Assembly (NCBI GenBank): GCA_902539145.1
Contig: CACBHX010000003.1
Coordinates: forward strand, 1 to 54,659
Length of the DNA: 54,659 nucleotides
Direction of reading: 5' to 3'
Source of the DNA: an uncultured Pelagibacteraceae bacterium
Lineage (GTDB): Bacteria; Pseudomonadota; Alphaproteobacteria; Pelagibacterales; Pelagibacteraceae
The notes beneath the pieces are model-generated. The model was not told where the DNA came from. It was given only the letters and a program-made list of their open reading frames with translations, and searched no databases. Every line of letters starts with the position of its first letter. Positions within the stretch are counted from its first letter, which is position 1. A program made the position numbers and the translations under genes. Shown piece after piece: positions 28,762 to 37,847 of the stretch.

Positions 28762-31414
28762 GTTAATTTTAAATTTTAAATCTAAAGACTCAAAAAAAAT
28801 TAAAGATCCCAAAAATTTTTTAGGCGGCAAAGGTGCTAATTTATCAGAAATGGGAAGAATGGATCTTCCTGTTCCACCTGGATTTACAATTTCAACAAAA
28901 GTCTGTGATATTTTTTACCAAAATAAAAAGAGATTGAATTCTTCATTGATAAATCAAATTAAAAAAGAGTTAAAGATAATCGAGAAAGATGTAAAAAAAA
29001 AATTTGGAGATCTTAAAAATCCACTTTTATTATCTGTGAGATCTGGTGCTAGAGTATCAATGCCCGGTATGATGGATACAATACTTAATCTTGGTTTGAA
29101 TGACAAAACTGTTAAAGCACTAGCTAACAAAACCTCTAATGGAAGATTTGCCAAAGATAGTTATAGAAGATTTATTCAAATGTATGGAAATGTTGTTCTT
29201 GGGGTAGAAAATTATCATTTTGAGGAACTTATAGAAAATTATAAATTAACTAAAGGAGTTTTGCTAGATACAGATCTTGATGAAGATGATTGGGATGGTT
29301 TGATAAAAGATTTTAAAAACATTGTTAAAGAAAAAACAAAAAAAGAATTTCCTCAAGATACATATCATCAATTATTAGGAGCAATAAGTGCAGTATTTTT
29401 ATCTTGGGACAGTAATAGAGCTAAAATTTATAGAAAGTTAAATCATATACCATCTGAATGGGGAACAGCAGTTAATGTGCAATCTATGGTTTTTGGAAAT
29501 ATGGGAAATGATTGTGCTACTGGAGTTGTTTTTACGAGAAATCCATCAGACGGAACAAATGATATTTATGGAGAGTATTTAATTAATGCTCAAGGAGAGG
29601 ATGTTGTAGCAGGAACAAGGACACCACAATATATTACGAAAAAAGCCAAACGAGAGGCAAAAGTTGAGACACTTTCCATGGAAGAGTCTATGCCAAAAGT
29701 TTATTTAGAACTTCATAAAATTTTAAAAAAGTTAGAGGTGCATTACAAAGATATGCAAGATGTAGAATTTACAGTTGAGAATGAGAAATTATGGATCCTA
29801 CAAACTAGGTCAGGTAAAAGGACTGCAAAATCAGCAGTTAAGATCGCTGTAGATATGGTTAAAGAAAAATTAATCACTAAAAATGATGCTGTTTTAAGAG
29901 TTGATCCTAATTCTTTAGATACACTTTTGCATCCCACTTTAGATGAGAAAAGTCCAATCAAGGTTATTGCAAATGGTCTCCCAGCATCTCCTGGTGCAGT
30001 AAGCGGAAAGGTAGTTTTCACTTCGGAAGAGGCTGAAAGATTAAATGATATGATGCAAGATACAATTTTAGTTAGAGTTGAAACTTCTCCAGAAGATATT
30101 CAAGGAATGCATGCTGCAAAGGGCATTTTAACCTCAAGAGGAGGAATGACTAGTCATGCTGCAGTTGTAGCTAGGGGAATGGGAAGACCTTGTGTCTCTG
30201 GTTCTAGTGAAATTGAAATTAATTACGATAAAAAAATATTTAAAACATCTTCAGTTGAGGTCAAAGAGGGAGAAATAATCACTATTGATGGCTCTACAGG
30301 AAGAATAATTTTAGGTACAGTTCCAACTATAAAACCTGAGATATCAGGAGATTTTTCAAAATTGATGAGCTGGGCTGATAAAATTAGAAAACTTAAAGTA
30401 CGGACTAACTCTGAGACTCCGCTAGACACTAAAACAGCCAGAGATTTTGGAGCAGAAGGTATCGGGCTTTGTAGGACTGAACACATGTTTTTTGATGAGG
30501 AAAGAATTTTATCTGTTCGAGAAATGATTTTATCAAAAACACTCGATGATAGATCTAAAGCTTTGCAAAAAATTCTCCCACATCAAAAAAAAGATTTTAT
30601 GGAGATATTTAAGATTATGCATGGGCTTCCAGTTACTGTAAGATTATTAGACCCACCCTTACACGAATTTTTACCTAAATCTGATAAAGAAATTTCTGAA
30701 GTAGCTAATGTTATTGGATCAGACAAAAAGGAAATTGAAAGCAGGATAGAGGAACTGCACGAACAAAATCCTATGTTAGGACATAGAGGCTGTAGGCTTG
30801 GTATCTCATTTCCTGAAATTTATGAAATGCAATGTAGAGCAATATTCGAGGCTCTTGCAGACCTTAAAAAAAGTAAACAAAAATTTGCTTTTCCTGAGAT
30901 AATGATACCATTAGTTTCAACCGAAGCTGAGATTAAAATAATGAAAAATTTAGTAATTAATACCGCAAGAAAAGTTCAAAAGGAAAACAAAACAAAAATT
31001 GAATTTCTTGTAGGAACAATGATTGAGTTACCTAGAGCAGCGATTAAGGCTGATGATATAGCAAAACATGCTGAATTTTTTAGTTTTGGTACCAATGATT
31101 TAACCCAAACAACTTTTGGAATAAGTAGAGATGATAGTGGTAAATTTTTGAATGATTATATAGATAATAAGATTTTTACTATTGATCCGTTTGTATCTAT
31201 TGATGATGGAGTAAAAGACTTAGTGGAAATAGCGGTTTATAAAGGAAAAAAACAGAACAAAAAAATTAAACTCGGTATATGTGGTGAACATGGTGGTGAT
31301 CCAAAGAGTATCAATTTTTGTTCAAAAGCAGGACTTGATTATGTCTCATGTTCCCCTTACAGGGTTCCAATTGCAAGGTTGGCTGCTGCTCAAGCAGAAT
31401 TAAAAAAAAAGTAA
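28754..31414 (+). CDS. ppdK: Pyruvate, phosphate dikinase PpdK
   Basis: 886 residues, full length. N-terminal ATP-grasp domain (FLGGKGANLSEMGRMDLPVPPGFTI, LLSVRSGARVSMPGMMDTILNLG), central phosphohistidine domain with GGMTSHAAVVARGMGRPCV containing His468, and C-terminal PEP/pyruvate barrel (GAEGIGLCRTEHMFF, GTNDLTQTTFG, GICGEHGGDP). It interconverts pyruvate, ATP and Pi with PEP, AMP and PPi, serving gluconeogenesis or, reversibly, glycolysis. The start codon overlaps the glyS end by eight bases, placing it in the translation operon; a link with glycine metabolism is possible but not shown. No associated regulatory protein gene is next to it. Confidence 0.97.
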   Translation: MNKLILNFKSKDSKKIKDPKNFLGGKGANLSEMGRMDLPVPPGFTISTKVCDIFYQNKKRLNSSLINQIKKELKIIEKDVKKKFGDLKNPLLLSVRSGARVSMPGMMDTILNLGLNDKTVKALANKTSNGRFAKDSYRRFIQMYGNVVLGVENYHFEELIENYKLTKGVLLDTDLDEDDWDGLIKDFKNIVKEKTKKEFPQDTYHQLLGAISAVFLSWDSNRAKIYRKLNHIPSEWGTAVNVQSMVFGNMGNDCATGVVFTRNPSDGTNDIYGEYLINAQGEDVVAGTRTPQYITKKAKREAKVETLSMEESMPKVYLELHKILKKLEVHYKDMQDVEFTVENEKLWILQTRSGKRTAKSAVKIAVDMVKEKLITKNDAVLRVDPNSLDTLLHPTLDEKSPIKVIANGLPASPGAVSGKVVFTSEEAERLNDMMQDTILVRVETSPEDIQGMHAAKGILTSRGGMTSHAAVVARGMGRPCVSGSSEIEINYDKKIFKTSSVEVKEGEIITIDGSTGRIILGTVPTIKPEISGDFSKLMSWADKIRKLKVRTNSETPLDTKTARDFGAEGIGLCRTEHMFFDEERILSVREMILSKTLDDRSKALQKILPHQKKDFMEIFKIMHGLPVTVRLLDPPLHEFLPKSDKEISEVANVIGSDKKEIESRIEELHEQNPMLGHRGCRLGISFPEIYEMQCRAIFEALADLKKSKQKFAFPEIMIPLVSTEAEIKIMKNLVINTARKVQKENKTKIEFLVGTMIELPRAAIKADDIAKHAEFFSFGTNDLTQTTFGISRDDSGKFLNDYIDNKIFTIDPFVSIDDGVKDLVEIAVYKGKKQNKKIKLGICGEHGGDPKSINFCSKAGLDYVSCSPYRVPIARLAAAQAELKKK

Positions 31415-31455
31415 GTAAAGAAAATATTGGTTTTTAGAAACTTAATAGTAAGATT

Positions 31456-31484
31456 TTGTTATTTTCATAATTCTGTGGTATTAA
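31456..31484 (+). promoter_or_regulatory. Candidate promoter of the acetyltransferase gene
   Basis: TTGTTA and TATTAA separated by 17 bases in the 104-bp gap after ppdK, each 4 of 6 to consensus. The leader would be about 28 bases. Weak, but the spacing is right and no other signal, including any terminator for ppdK, is seen in the gap. Confidence 0.3.
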
Positions 31485-31518
31485 ATTTGTTTAAAACTTA
31501 TACATCGCCCAGAAACAA

Positions 31519-32124
31519 ATGGTTAAAAACAATCTTGTATTTAAAGAAATAACTAGTTGTACTGATGAACAAATTAGAAAAATCAGAGATCTAAGAAATT
31601 CAGAAAATGTTAGAAAATTTATGTATACAGATCACATTATAACTGAACAAGAGCATCTAAATTATATTACAAAATTAAAGAATGATAAAAAAAATTTAGT
31701 CTTCATTATTTTTGATCATACAAATGAAACTATTGGATCAGCATATTTGTATTTTATTGATAGATTGCATAAAAAAGCTGACTGGGGATTTTATACTAAC
31801 CCAGAAATAAAAAATATTGGCGGTGTTATAGAATACTATTTTATTGAATTTTTTTTTAATCAACTAAACTTTGAAAAACTTAATTGTGAAATAACAGAAA
31901 ATAATTTTTCTACTTTAAAATTACATAAAAAATTTTTATTTGAAGAAGAGGGAATAAAAAAAGAAAATATAATAAAAAATAATAAAAGAATTAATGTTCA
32001 TTTTTATGGTTTAACAAAATCTAATTGGAATAATAGAAAATCAGAACTTTCAAAATTCAATAATTTATTTAACAAATATAGTGTGAAATTTGAATTTAAT
32101 AAAAATAATCTAAAATTAAAATAA
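31519..32124 (+). CDS. GNAT-family N-acetyltransferase, PseH-like
   Basis: 201 residues. GNAT fold with IRDLRNSENVRKFMYTDHIITEQEHLNYI at the N-terminus, GSAYLYFIDRLHKKADWGFYTNPE in the middle and FFNQLNFEKLNCEITENNFSTLKLHKKFLFEEEG as the acetyl-CoA-binding part. The MYTDHII...EHLNYI pattern resembles PseH, which acetylates a 4-amino sugar in pseudaminic acid synthesis; RimJ/RimL-type protein acetylation is an alternative. No other pseudaminic acid gene is nearby. It is flanked by ppdK and the convergent tmRNA gene, and the last 35 or so residues are an Asn/Lys-rich tail. It could be an accessory gene. Confidence 0.75.
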   Translation: MVKNNLVFKEITSCTDEQIRKIRDLRNSENVRKFMYTDHIITEQEHLNYITKLKNDKKNLVFIIFDHTNETIGSAYLYFIDRLHKKADWGFYTNPEIKNIGGVIEYYFIEFFFNQLNFEKLNCEITENNFSTLKLHKKFLFEEEGIKKENIIKNNKRINVHFYGLTKSNWNNRKSELSKFNNLFNKYSVKFEFNKNNLKLK

Positions 32125-32155
32125 TTATTGATAAATATAATATTTTGATTATTTA

Positions 32156-32415
32156 GGGGCGTTCTGTTGCCAGGTGCCCCAAAACCCCGTTTGCTTAATT
32201 AACAAAGTTAATTAGGCAGCAAGTGCGTAACTTTCGTTAGCAATTATAAATTAGCCCTTTGCGGAGGAACAATTCCGAACGAAAGAATAGCCTTTAGTCA
32301 CCCGTCGAATCTAGTTCACCCCCATAAGTTGTAAATGGTGGAGGTGGTGGGTACTGCCCCCACGTCCGCAATGGTTATTACGAAATTCGTTTATCGTCAT
32401 AGTTGGAAAACCAAC
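32156..32415 (-). ncRNA. ssrA: Transfer-messenger RNA, circularly permuted two-piece form
   Basis: This fills the 335-bp gap before thyX. On the minus strand the acceptor piece comes first (about 32415-32336) and ends with T arm GTGGG-GGCAGTA-CCCAC, CACCTCC and ACCA. After a 12-base spacer (32335-32324) the coding piece starts GGGGGTG (32323-32317), which pairs with CACCTCC, followed by a TTCGACGGG block as at the 5' end of all tmRNAs. The tag frame at 32241-32212 reads ANESYALAA then TAA, and an 8-bp hairpin (32214-32196) directly follows. Acceptor-before-coding order is the alphaproteobacterial permuted form; the RNA rescues stalled ribosomes with SmpB. Outer ends are approximate. Confidence 0.93.
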
Positions 32416-32421
32416 ATGTTT

Positions 32422-32449
32422 AATATAAAAGTAATTCTTGAAGATTCAA
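32422..32449 (-). promoter_or_regulatory. Candidate promoter of ssrA
   Basis: On the minus strand TTGAAT (32449-32444) and TATATT (32427-32422) are 16 bases apart, and the predicted start falls at about 32415, exactly where the acceptor-piece hairpin GTTGG-TTTT-CCAAC begins. The promoter occupies nearly all the space before divergent thyX. Confidence 0.55.
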
Positions 32450-32459
32450 TAAATTATTC

Positions 32460-33407
32460 ATGAAATTAACTAAGGAACAACAACAAGAAATTAAAGATCA
32501 ACAGTCTCAAGAAAATAAGACAAAGAGAGTTACTGTAGCGGAACTAGAAAATATTCTTTACGAGGCAATACCCATTTTAGATCATGGTTTTATAAGAGTG
32601 ATTGATTATATGGGTGATGACACATCTATAGTTCAAGCAGCAAGAGTCTCCTATGGAAAAGGTACTAAGAAAGTTTCAACTGACTCTGGTTTGATAAAAT
32701 ATTTAATGAGGCACTGGCACAGTACTCCATTTGAAATGTGTGAAATTAAATATCATGTTAAACTTCCAATTTTTATTGCTAGACAATGGATTAGACATAG
32801 AACCGCTAATGTAAATGAATATTCCGCAAGATATTCTATTTTAGATAAAGAGTTTTATCTTCCTGCTATAGAAAATTTAGCAGCTCAATCTCAAAGCAAC
32901 AGACAGGGAAGAGGAGATGTTCTCTCGGGAGATCAGGCAAAAAAAGTTTTAGATTTATTAAAAAAAGATGCAGAACAAACTTATGATAATTACGAAACTA
33001 TGCTTAATGAGAGATATGATGGCTCCGTAATTGATGAAAAACAAGTTGGTTTAGCAAGAGAACTAGCAAGAATGAATTTAACTTTAAATACTTATACTCA
33101 ATGGTACTGGAAAACAGATCTCCTGAACTTGATGAACTTTTTAAGATTAAGAGCTGATCATCACGCTCAATATGAAATAAGAGCTTACGCAGATGCAATG
33201 TTGGATACTGTTAAAAGATGGGTACCGATTACTTATGAGGCATTTTTAGATTATAGAGTGGGTGGAACAGAGGTATCCTCAAAAGGAAAAAAGATAATAC
33301 AAAAACTCATCAGTGGTGAAAAAGTAGATGCTGAAAAGTCTGGCTTATCAAAAAGAGAGTGGAATGAGCTCATGTCTGCTTTAGAGCTTAAAGATAAATT
33401 GATTTAA
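32460..33407 (+). CDS. thyX: FAD-dependent thymidylate synthase ThyX
   Basis: 315 residues. The ThyX motif [15 protein letters not shown] begins at Arg112; other conserved parts are [42 protein letters not shown] and the C-terminal [15 protein letters not shown] with FAD- and dUMP-binding residues. It methylates dUMP using methylene-THF, FADH2 and NADPH, replacing ThyA. It has an N-terminal extension of about 45 residues relative to the shortest ThyX proteins and a C-terminal tail, giving the longer alphaproteobacterial form. It is divergent from ssrA, and its 3' end overlaps convergent mrp by 20 bp. Confidence 0.96.
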   Translation: MKLTKEQQQEIKDQQSQENKTKRVTVAELENILYEAIPILDHGFIRVIDYMGDDTSIVQAARVSYGKGTKKVSTDSGLIKYLMRHWHSTPFEMCEIKYHVKLPIFIARQWIRHRTANVNEYSARYSILDKEFYLPAIENLAAQSQSNRQGRGDVLSGDQAKKVLDLLKKDAEQTYDNYETMLNERYDGSVIDEKQVGLARELARMNLTLNTYTQWYWKTDLLNLMNFLRLRADHHAQYEIRAYADAMLDTVKRWVPITYEAFLDYRVGGTEVSSKGKKIIQKLISGEKVDAEKSGLSKREWNELMSALELKDKLI

Positions 33408-34212
33408 TCTTTTTTGCTAAATTAATATAGATTTGAGATATTTTATTGTTTGGTTTACTCTCTACTATAGGCTTTCCGTGATCCCCAAATTTACCAACAT
33501 CTGGATCAATTGGTATTTCAGCCAAAAATTCTTTATTGAATTCCTCTGCAGTTCTTTTAACTCCACCTTCTCCAAAAATTGCATATTTTTTTCCATCATC
33601 CCCTGTAAAAGAACTCATATTATCTATAAGACCCAAAATTTTTACCCCTAGCTTATCAAACATTTTTATTCCTCTTTTGACATCTAAAAGCGCTACTTCT
33701 TGTGGTGTAGATACTATGATTGCTCCGTTCATTTCAATGCCTTGAGAAAAAGTTAGTTGAGTATCACCGGTTCCAGGTGGCATATCGACAATTATAAAAT
33801 CTAAATTTTTCCAGTTAACCTGTTGAGTGAATGTTTTTATAGCACTTGTTACCATTGGACCTCTCCATATCATTGGAGTTTTTTCATCTGTTAGAAAGCC
33901 TATAGACATACATTGAATATCGTATTTGATAATAGGCTCTAACTTTTTACCGTCACTTTTTGGCTTCTCATTTATCCCAAACATTTTAGGAATAGAGGGT
34001 CCGTATATATCAGCATCCAACAACCCAACTTTACAGCCAATTTGTTTTAAAGCTAAAGCTAGGTTTGTAGCAAAAGTTGACTTACCAACTCCACCTTTAG
34101 CACTTGAAATGGCAATTGTGAATTTTGTTCCACTAATTGGCCTCATTTCAGTTGATTTTCCGCTCAACTTTTTTCGCATTGCGTCACTTAATTCTGGCTT
34201 TTCTTTAGGCAT
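33388..34212 (-). CDS. mrp: Mrp/NBP35-family ATP-binding protein
   Basis: 274 residues. Deviant Walker A KGGVGKST at 39-46, [17 protein letters not shown], and [15 protein letters not shown] identify the Mrp/ApbC family of iron-sulfur carrier P-loop ATPases. Two expected features are missing: there is no N-terminal DUF59 (MIP18-like) domain, only about 30 residues before the P-loop, and the segment after NMSSF reads [15 protein letters not shown], where ApbC-type proteins have a CxxC cluster-binding pair. It may therefore carry out a modified role. It is divergent from hflK (52 bp) and overlaps thyX at the 3' ends by 20 bp. Confidence 0.92.
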   Translation of the reverse strand: MPKEKPELSDAMRKKLSGKSTEMRPISGTKFTIAISSAKGGVGKSTFATNLALALKQIGCKVGLLDADIYGPSIPKMFGINEKPKSDGKKLEPIIKYDIQCMSIGFLTDEKTPMIWRGPMVTSAIKTFTQQVNWKNLDFIIVDMPPGTGDTQLTFSQGIEMNGAIIVSTPQEVALLDVKRGIKMFDKLGVKILGLIDNMSSFTGDDGKKYAIFGEGGVKRTAEEFNKEFLAEIPIDPDVGKFGDHGKPIVESKPNNKISQIYINLAKKIKSIYL

Positions 34213-34226
34213 ATTGTGATCTTACC

Positions 34227-34254
34227 TTGTTTTTCAGCATAAAGACATTATATA
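34227..34254 (+). promoter_or_regulatory. Candidate promoter of the hflK-hflC group
   Basis: TTGTTT (34227-34232) and TATATA (34249-34254) with a 16-base spacer in the 52-bp divergent gap. The predicted start is about four bases before the hflK ATG, implying a nearly leaderless mRNA. Confidence 0.35.
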
Positions 34255-34264
34255 GATTGTCATC

Positions 34265-35368
34265 ATGTCGGATGATTTCAGACAAGGCGGTGGAAGTCCT
34301 TGGGGTAAGCCCCCAGGAGGAGGAAGTGGAAATGGTTCAGGTAGAGGTCCGACTCCACCAGATGTTGATAAGATAATAAGAGAATTTCAAGAAAAACTAA
34401 AAAGGTTTTTGCCAGGTGGGAGTTCCTCTGGTGGAAAACAAGCTATCTTAGTTTTACTTATTTTAGGTTTTGTTTGGTTAGCAAGTGGTCTATACAGAGT
34501 ATTACCAGATGAGCAAGGTGTAGTTTTAAGATTTGGAAAGTTTGTGAAAACTACTCAACCAGGATTAAATTATCATATTCCTTTTCCCGTTGAGTCTGTT
34601 CTAACTCCAAAAGTTACAAAGGTGAACAGAATAGATATAGGCTTTAGGTCTGAGAGAGACAGTGGATTTTCTTCTCAAGGTGGTGTTGCTGATGTTCCAC
34701 AGGAAAGCTTGATGTTAACTGGTGATGAAAATATTGTTAATATAGATTTTTCTGTTTTTTGGGTAATTAAAGATGCTGGAAATTTTTTATTTAAAATTCA
34801 AGATCCAGAGGGCACTGTTAAAGCTGCAGCGGAAACCGCAATGAGAGAAGTTATTGCTAGATCAGATATTCAACCCATTCTTACAGAAGGAAGATCTTTA
34901 ATAGAAACTGACACCCAAGAGATTATTCAAAAAATTTTAGATGAATACACAAGTGGTATTCAAATTACTCAAGTTCAAACGCAAAAAGCTGATCCGCCAG
35001 ATCAAGTAATTGATGCTTTTAGAGATGTACAGGCTGCAAGAGCTGATATGGAAAGATCTAAGAACGAGGCTGAAGCATATGCAAATGATGTTATACCAAG
35101 AGCGCGTGGGGAAGCAGCTAAAATATTGCAAGCTGCTGAAGCGTATAAAAAAGAGGTTGTTGCAAAAGCCGAAGGTGAAGCAAGTAGATTTTTAGCGATT
35201 TATAATGAGTACAAAAATGCTAAATCAGTAACACAAGAAAGAATGTATTTAGAAACTATGGAAAAGGTTTTAGCCGACATAGATAAAGTAATTATAGAAA
35301 AAAATGCTGGATCAGGTGTAGTACCATATTTACCATTGCCTGAATTAAAAAAGAAAGTGACTAATTAA
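34265..35368 (+). CDS. hflK: FtsH protease modulator HflK
   Basis: 367 residues. A Gly/Pro-rich cytoplasmic N-terminus (FRQGGGSPWGKPPGGGSG) precedes one membrane helix (about 60-77, AILVLLILGFVWLASGL) and a periplasmic SPFH/band-7 domain (GLYRVLPDEQGVVLRFGKFV... GLNYHIPFPVE) with a long coiled coil (VQAARADMERSKNEAEAYAND). With HflC it forms a large cage around FtsH and limits its access to membrane substrates. hflC follows after three bases. ftsH itself is 24 kb away in the window. Confidence 0.95.
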   Translation: MSDDFRQGGGSPWGKPPGGGSGNGSGRGPTPPDVDKIIREFQEKLKRFLPGGSSSGGKQAILVLLILGFVWLASGLYRVLPDEQGVVLRFGKFVKTTQPGLNYHIPFPVESVLTPKVTKVNRIDIGFRSERDSGFSSQGGVADVPQESLMLTGDENIVNIDFSVFWVIKDAGNFLFKIQDPEGTVKAAAETAMREVIARSDIQPILTEGRSLIETDTQEIIQKILDEYTSGIQITQVQTQKADPPDQVIDAFRDVQAARADMERSKNEAEAYANDVIPRARGEAAKILQAAEAYKKEVVAKAEGEASRFLAIYNEYKNAKSVTQERMYLETMEKVLADIDKVIIEKNAGSGVVPYLPLPELKKKVTN

Positions 35369-35371
35369 ATT

Positions 35372-36244
35372 ATGAATATAGGAAAAATTATTGCTGGTAT
35401 TGCTGTTGCGATTGCTGCAACATTATTCTTCTCAATCTTTATTGTAAAAGAGGTAAATCAAGCTATCGTTTTGCAATTTGGTGATCCGAAAAGAATAATT
35501 GTAAATCCTGGTTTGAATTTTAAAATTCCATTTATTCAAAACGTGGTCTTTTTGGATAAAAGAATTTTAAACTTAGATACTCCACCTGAAGAAGTTATTG
35601 CATCAGATCAAAAAAGATTAATTGTAGATGCTTTTGCAAGATTTCAGATAGTAGATCCCTTAAAATTTTATATTTCTGTTGGTAACGAACGGGTAGCTAG
35701 ATCAAGATTAGCAACAATTATTAATTCGAGAATTAGAAATGTTTTAGGTCAACAAGAGCTTCAAACTTTGTTATCAGAGGATAGAACAAAGCAAATGGCA
35801 TTAATTCAAGAAGGAGTTAATAACGAAGCTGAAAACTTTGGGATAAAAATTAATGATGTAAGAATTAAAAGAGCAGATCTTCCTCAGGCAAACAGTGATG
35901 CGATTTTCAGAAGAATGCAAACTGAAAGGGAAAGAGAAGCAAAAGAATTTAGAGCAAGAGGTGCAGAGATGGCAGTAACAATCACTTCCACGGCAGACAA
36001 AGAAGTAACGGTTATTTTAGCTGATGCGCAAAAAAAATCAGAGATTATGAAGGGTGAAGGTGATGGTAAAAGAAATAATATATTTGCTAGCGCCTTTGGA
36101 CAAGATCCAGAATTTTTTGCATTTTATCGAGCAATGCAAGCATACGAAAAAGCTTTGATAGGAGGTGAAACTTCGTTGATTTTATCACCTGACAGTGAGT
36201 TTTTTAAATTTTTTGGAAATATAAATCAGCCTCAATCAAATTAA
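35372..36244 (+). CDS. hflC: FtsH protease modulator HflC
   Basis: 290 residues. N-terminal membrane helix (about 4-24, KIIAGIAVAIAATLFFSIFIV) then SPFH domain: EVNQAIVLQFGDPKRIIVNPGLNFKIPFIQNV, VDAFARFQIVDPLKFY, and a helical EREAKEFRARGAE segment. Partner of HflK in the FtsH regulatory complex. It is 3 bp after hflK and 6 bp before the DUF2065 gene, as in many proteobacterial hflKC clusters. Confidence 0.95.
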   Translation: MNIGKIIAGIAVAIAATLFFSIFIVKEVNQAIVLQFGDPKRIIVNPGLNFKIPFIQNVVFLDKRILNLDTPPEEVIASDQKRLIVDAFARFQIVDPLKFYISVGNERVARSRLATIINSRIRNVLGQQELQTLLSEDRTKQMALIQEGVNNEAENFGIKINDVRIKRADLPQANSDAIFRRMQTEREREAKEFRARGAEMAVTITSTADKEVTVILADAQKKSEIMKGEGDGKRNNIFASAFGQDPEFFAFYRAMQAYEKALIGGETSLILSPDSEFFKFFGNINQPQSN

Positions 36245-36250
36245 ACATTA

Positions 36251-36436
36251 ATGAGAGAATTGATCATTGCATTTGGTCTATTCTTATTTATCGAGGGTGT
36301 ATTATATGCCATATTTCCATCAAAAATGAAAAGTATGCTTAAAAAATTGGAACTAATTTCCTCAGGACAACTTAGGGCTGGTGGATTATTTTTTGCAATA
36401 ATAGGGTTTATAATTATTTATTATGCGAAGATTTAA
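36251..36436 (+). CDS. DUF2065 (YjeT-like) small membrane protein
   Basis: 61 residues: two hydrophobic helices (about 3-20, ELIIAFGLFLFIEGVLYAIF; about 43-60, AGGLFFAIIGFIIIYYA) joined by a basic loop PSKMKSMLKKLELISSGQLR. This is the DUF2065/YjeT pattern, usually found right after hflC, as here. Function is unknown; co-location with hflKC and a Do-type protease suggests a part in membrane protein quality control. It overlaps the protease start by 14 bp. Confidence 0.85.
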   Translation: MRELIIAFGLFLFIEGVLYAIFPSKMKSMLKKLELISSGQLRAGGLFFAIIGFIIIYYAKI

Positions 36437-37844
36437 AATAAAAAAAATAAGAGTATTTCTTGTCTCTATTTTATTGTTATTTAACAATTCAATCTCCTCT
36501 TTTTCAAAGGAAATTCCAGGATCATTTGCTGATTTAGCAGAAAAATTAATGCCATCAGTTGTAAATATTTCAACTACCACAACTGTTACCACTCAATCTA
36601 ATCCCTTTCCATTTCAGTTTCCTCCTGGCTCACCATTTGAGGACATGTTCAAAGAATTTGGAGCTCCTCAAGAAAGAAAGTCTGCTGCACTAGGATCGGG
36701 TTTTATTATTGATGAAAAAGGATTAGTGATTACGAATAACCATGTAATTCAGGATGCAGAGGATATCATTGTAAGAGTTAATGGTGACAAAGAGTTTAAA
36801 GCCCAGGTAATTGGAGCAGACCCTCTTTCTGATATAGCTGTTTTAAAACTAGATTCTAATGAGAAATTTATTCCAGTTAAATTTGGAAATTCTGATAAAG
36901 CAAGAATTGGTGATTGGGTAATTGCAATTGGTAATCCATTTGGATTTGGTGGAACTGTGACATCTGGAATTATTTCAGCAAGAAATCGTTCTTTAGGATT
37001 AACTAGATATGAGGATTACATACAAACAGATGCATCAATTAACTCTGGAAATTCTGGTGGTCCCCTTTTTGATTTAAACGGAGATGTAATTGGTATCAAT
37101 ACAGCTATTCTTGGAAGAAGTGGTTCTATTGGAATTGGTTTTGCAATACCATCTAACAGTGCAAAAATTGTAATAGATCAGTTGGTCAAATTTGGTGAAA
37201 CCAAAAGAGGTTGGTTAGGTGTTAGAATTCAGGATGTTACAAAAGAGATTGCTGACGTTGAAAATTTAGATGAGCCTAGGGGTGCATTAGTTGCTAGTGT
37301 TGCTGAAAATAGTCCTTCTGAAAAAGCTGGAGTAAAGGCAGGCGATATCATACTTGAATTCAATGGTGAAAAAATAAAAGAGATGAAAGAACTTCCAACA
37401 ATCGTTGCGAGAACAGAAGTTGGAAAAAACGTAAAAGTAAAAATTTGGCGAAATAAAAAAGAGATAATTAAAACCATCACACTTGGTAGATTAGAAACCT
37501 CAGAGGATTTTAAAGTCGCTGAGAAAAAAACTCCATCAAAAGAGACTTCAATAGATGAATTAAAAATAAACGTAAGGCTGATTAATAAAGAAGATATTAA
37601 AAGTAGAAATTTACCAAACCAGACTTCAGGTTTAGTAATTACTAAAATTGAAAACGATAGCCCACTTAAAGGGTCTATTGAATTAAATAGTATTATTTTA
37701 GAAGCTCAAAAGAAAAAAATAAGATCAATCGAGGACTTATCTAACATTGTAAATAATGTTTTGAAAAGTGATCAAAAAACAATTTTACTAGTTATTTATA
37801 ATAGTCAAAATCAAAGAAGATATATTGGTATTAAATTAAATTAA
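36423..37844 (+). CDS. degP: Do-family periplasmic serine protease (DegP/DegQ/HtrA)
   Basis: 473 residues. Signal peptide (about 1-28), trypsin-like domain with catalytic triad His107 (NNHVI), Asp137 (SDIAVLKL) and Ser211 (GNSGGPL), then two PDZ domains (GWLGVRIQDV... and NVRLINKEDI...). It degrades or refolds misfolded envelope proteins. The family split between DegP, DegQ and MucD is not clear from sequence, so the symbol is a convenience. It begins within the DUF2065 gene, downstream of hflKC, and precedes miaA by three bases. All triad residues are intact. Confidence 0.94.
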   Translation: MRRFKIKKIRVFLVSILLLFNNSISSFSKEIPGSFADLAEKLMPSVVNISTTTTVTTQSNPFPFQFPPGSPFEDMFKEFGAPQERKSAALGSGFIIDEKGLVITNNHVIQDAEDIIVRVNGDKEFKAQVIGADPLSDIAVLKLDSNEKFIPVKFGNSDKARIGDWVIAIGNPFGFGGTVTSGIISARNRSLGLTRYEDYIQTDASINSGNSGGPLFDLNGDVIGINTAILGRSGSIGIGFAIPSNSAKIVIDQLVKFGETKRGWLGVRIQDVTKEIADVENLDEPRGALVASVAENSPSEKAGVKAGDIILEFNGEKIKEMKELPTIVARTEVGKNVKVKIWRNKKEIIKTITLGRLETSEDFKVAEKKTPSKETSIDELKINVRLINKEDIKSRNLPNQTSGLVITKIENDSPLKGSIELNSIILEAQKKKIRSIEDLSNIVNNVLKSDQKTILLVIYNSQNQRRYIGIKLN

Positions 37845-37847
37845 TTT

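Noticed and set aside
32125-32459. Possible plus-strand small RNA or riboswitch before thyX
   Set aside because: The structured sequence is explained on the minus strand as permuted tmRNA, including CCA end, acceptor pairing and tag frame.
33926-34219. Plus-strand open frame opposite the start of mrp
   Set aside because: Its sequence is the complement of the conserved P-loop region of mrp, which is clearly coding on the minus strand.
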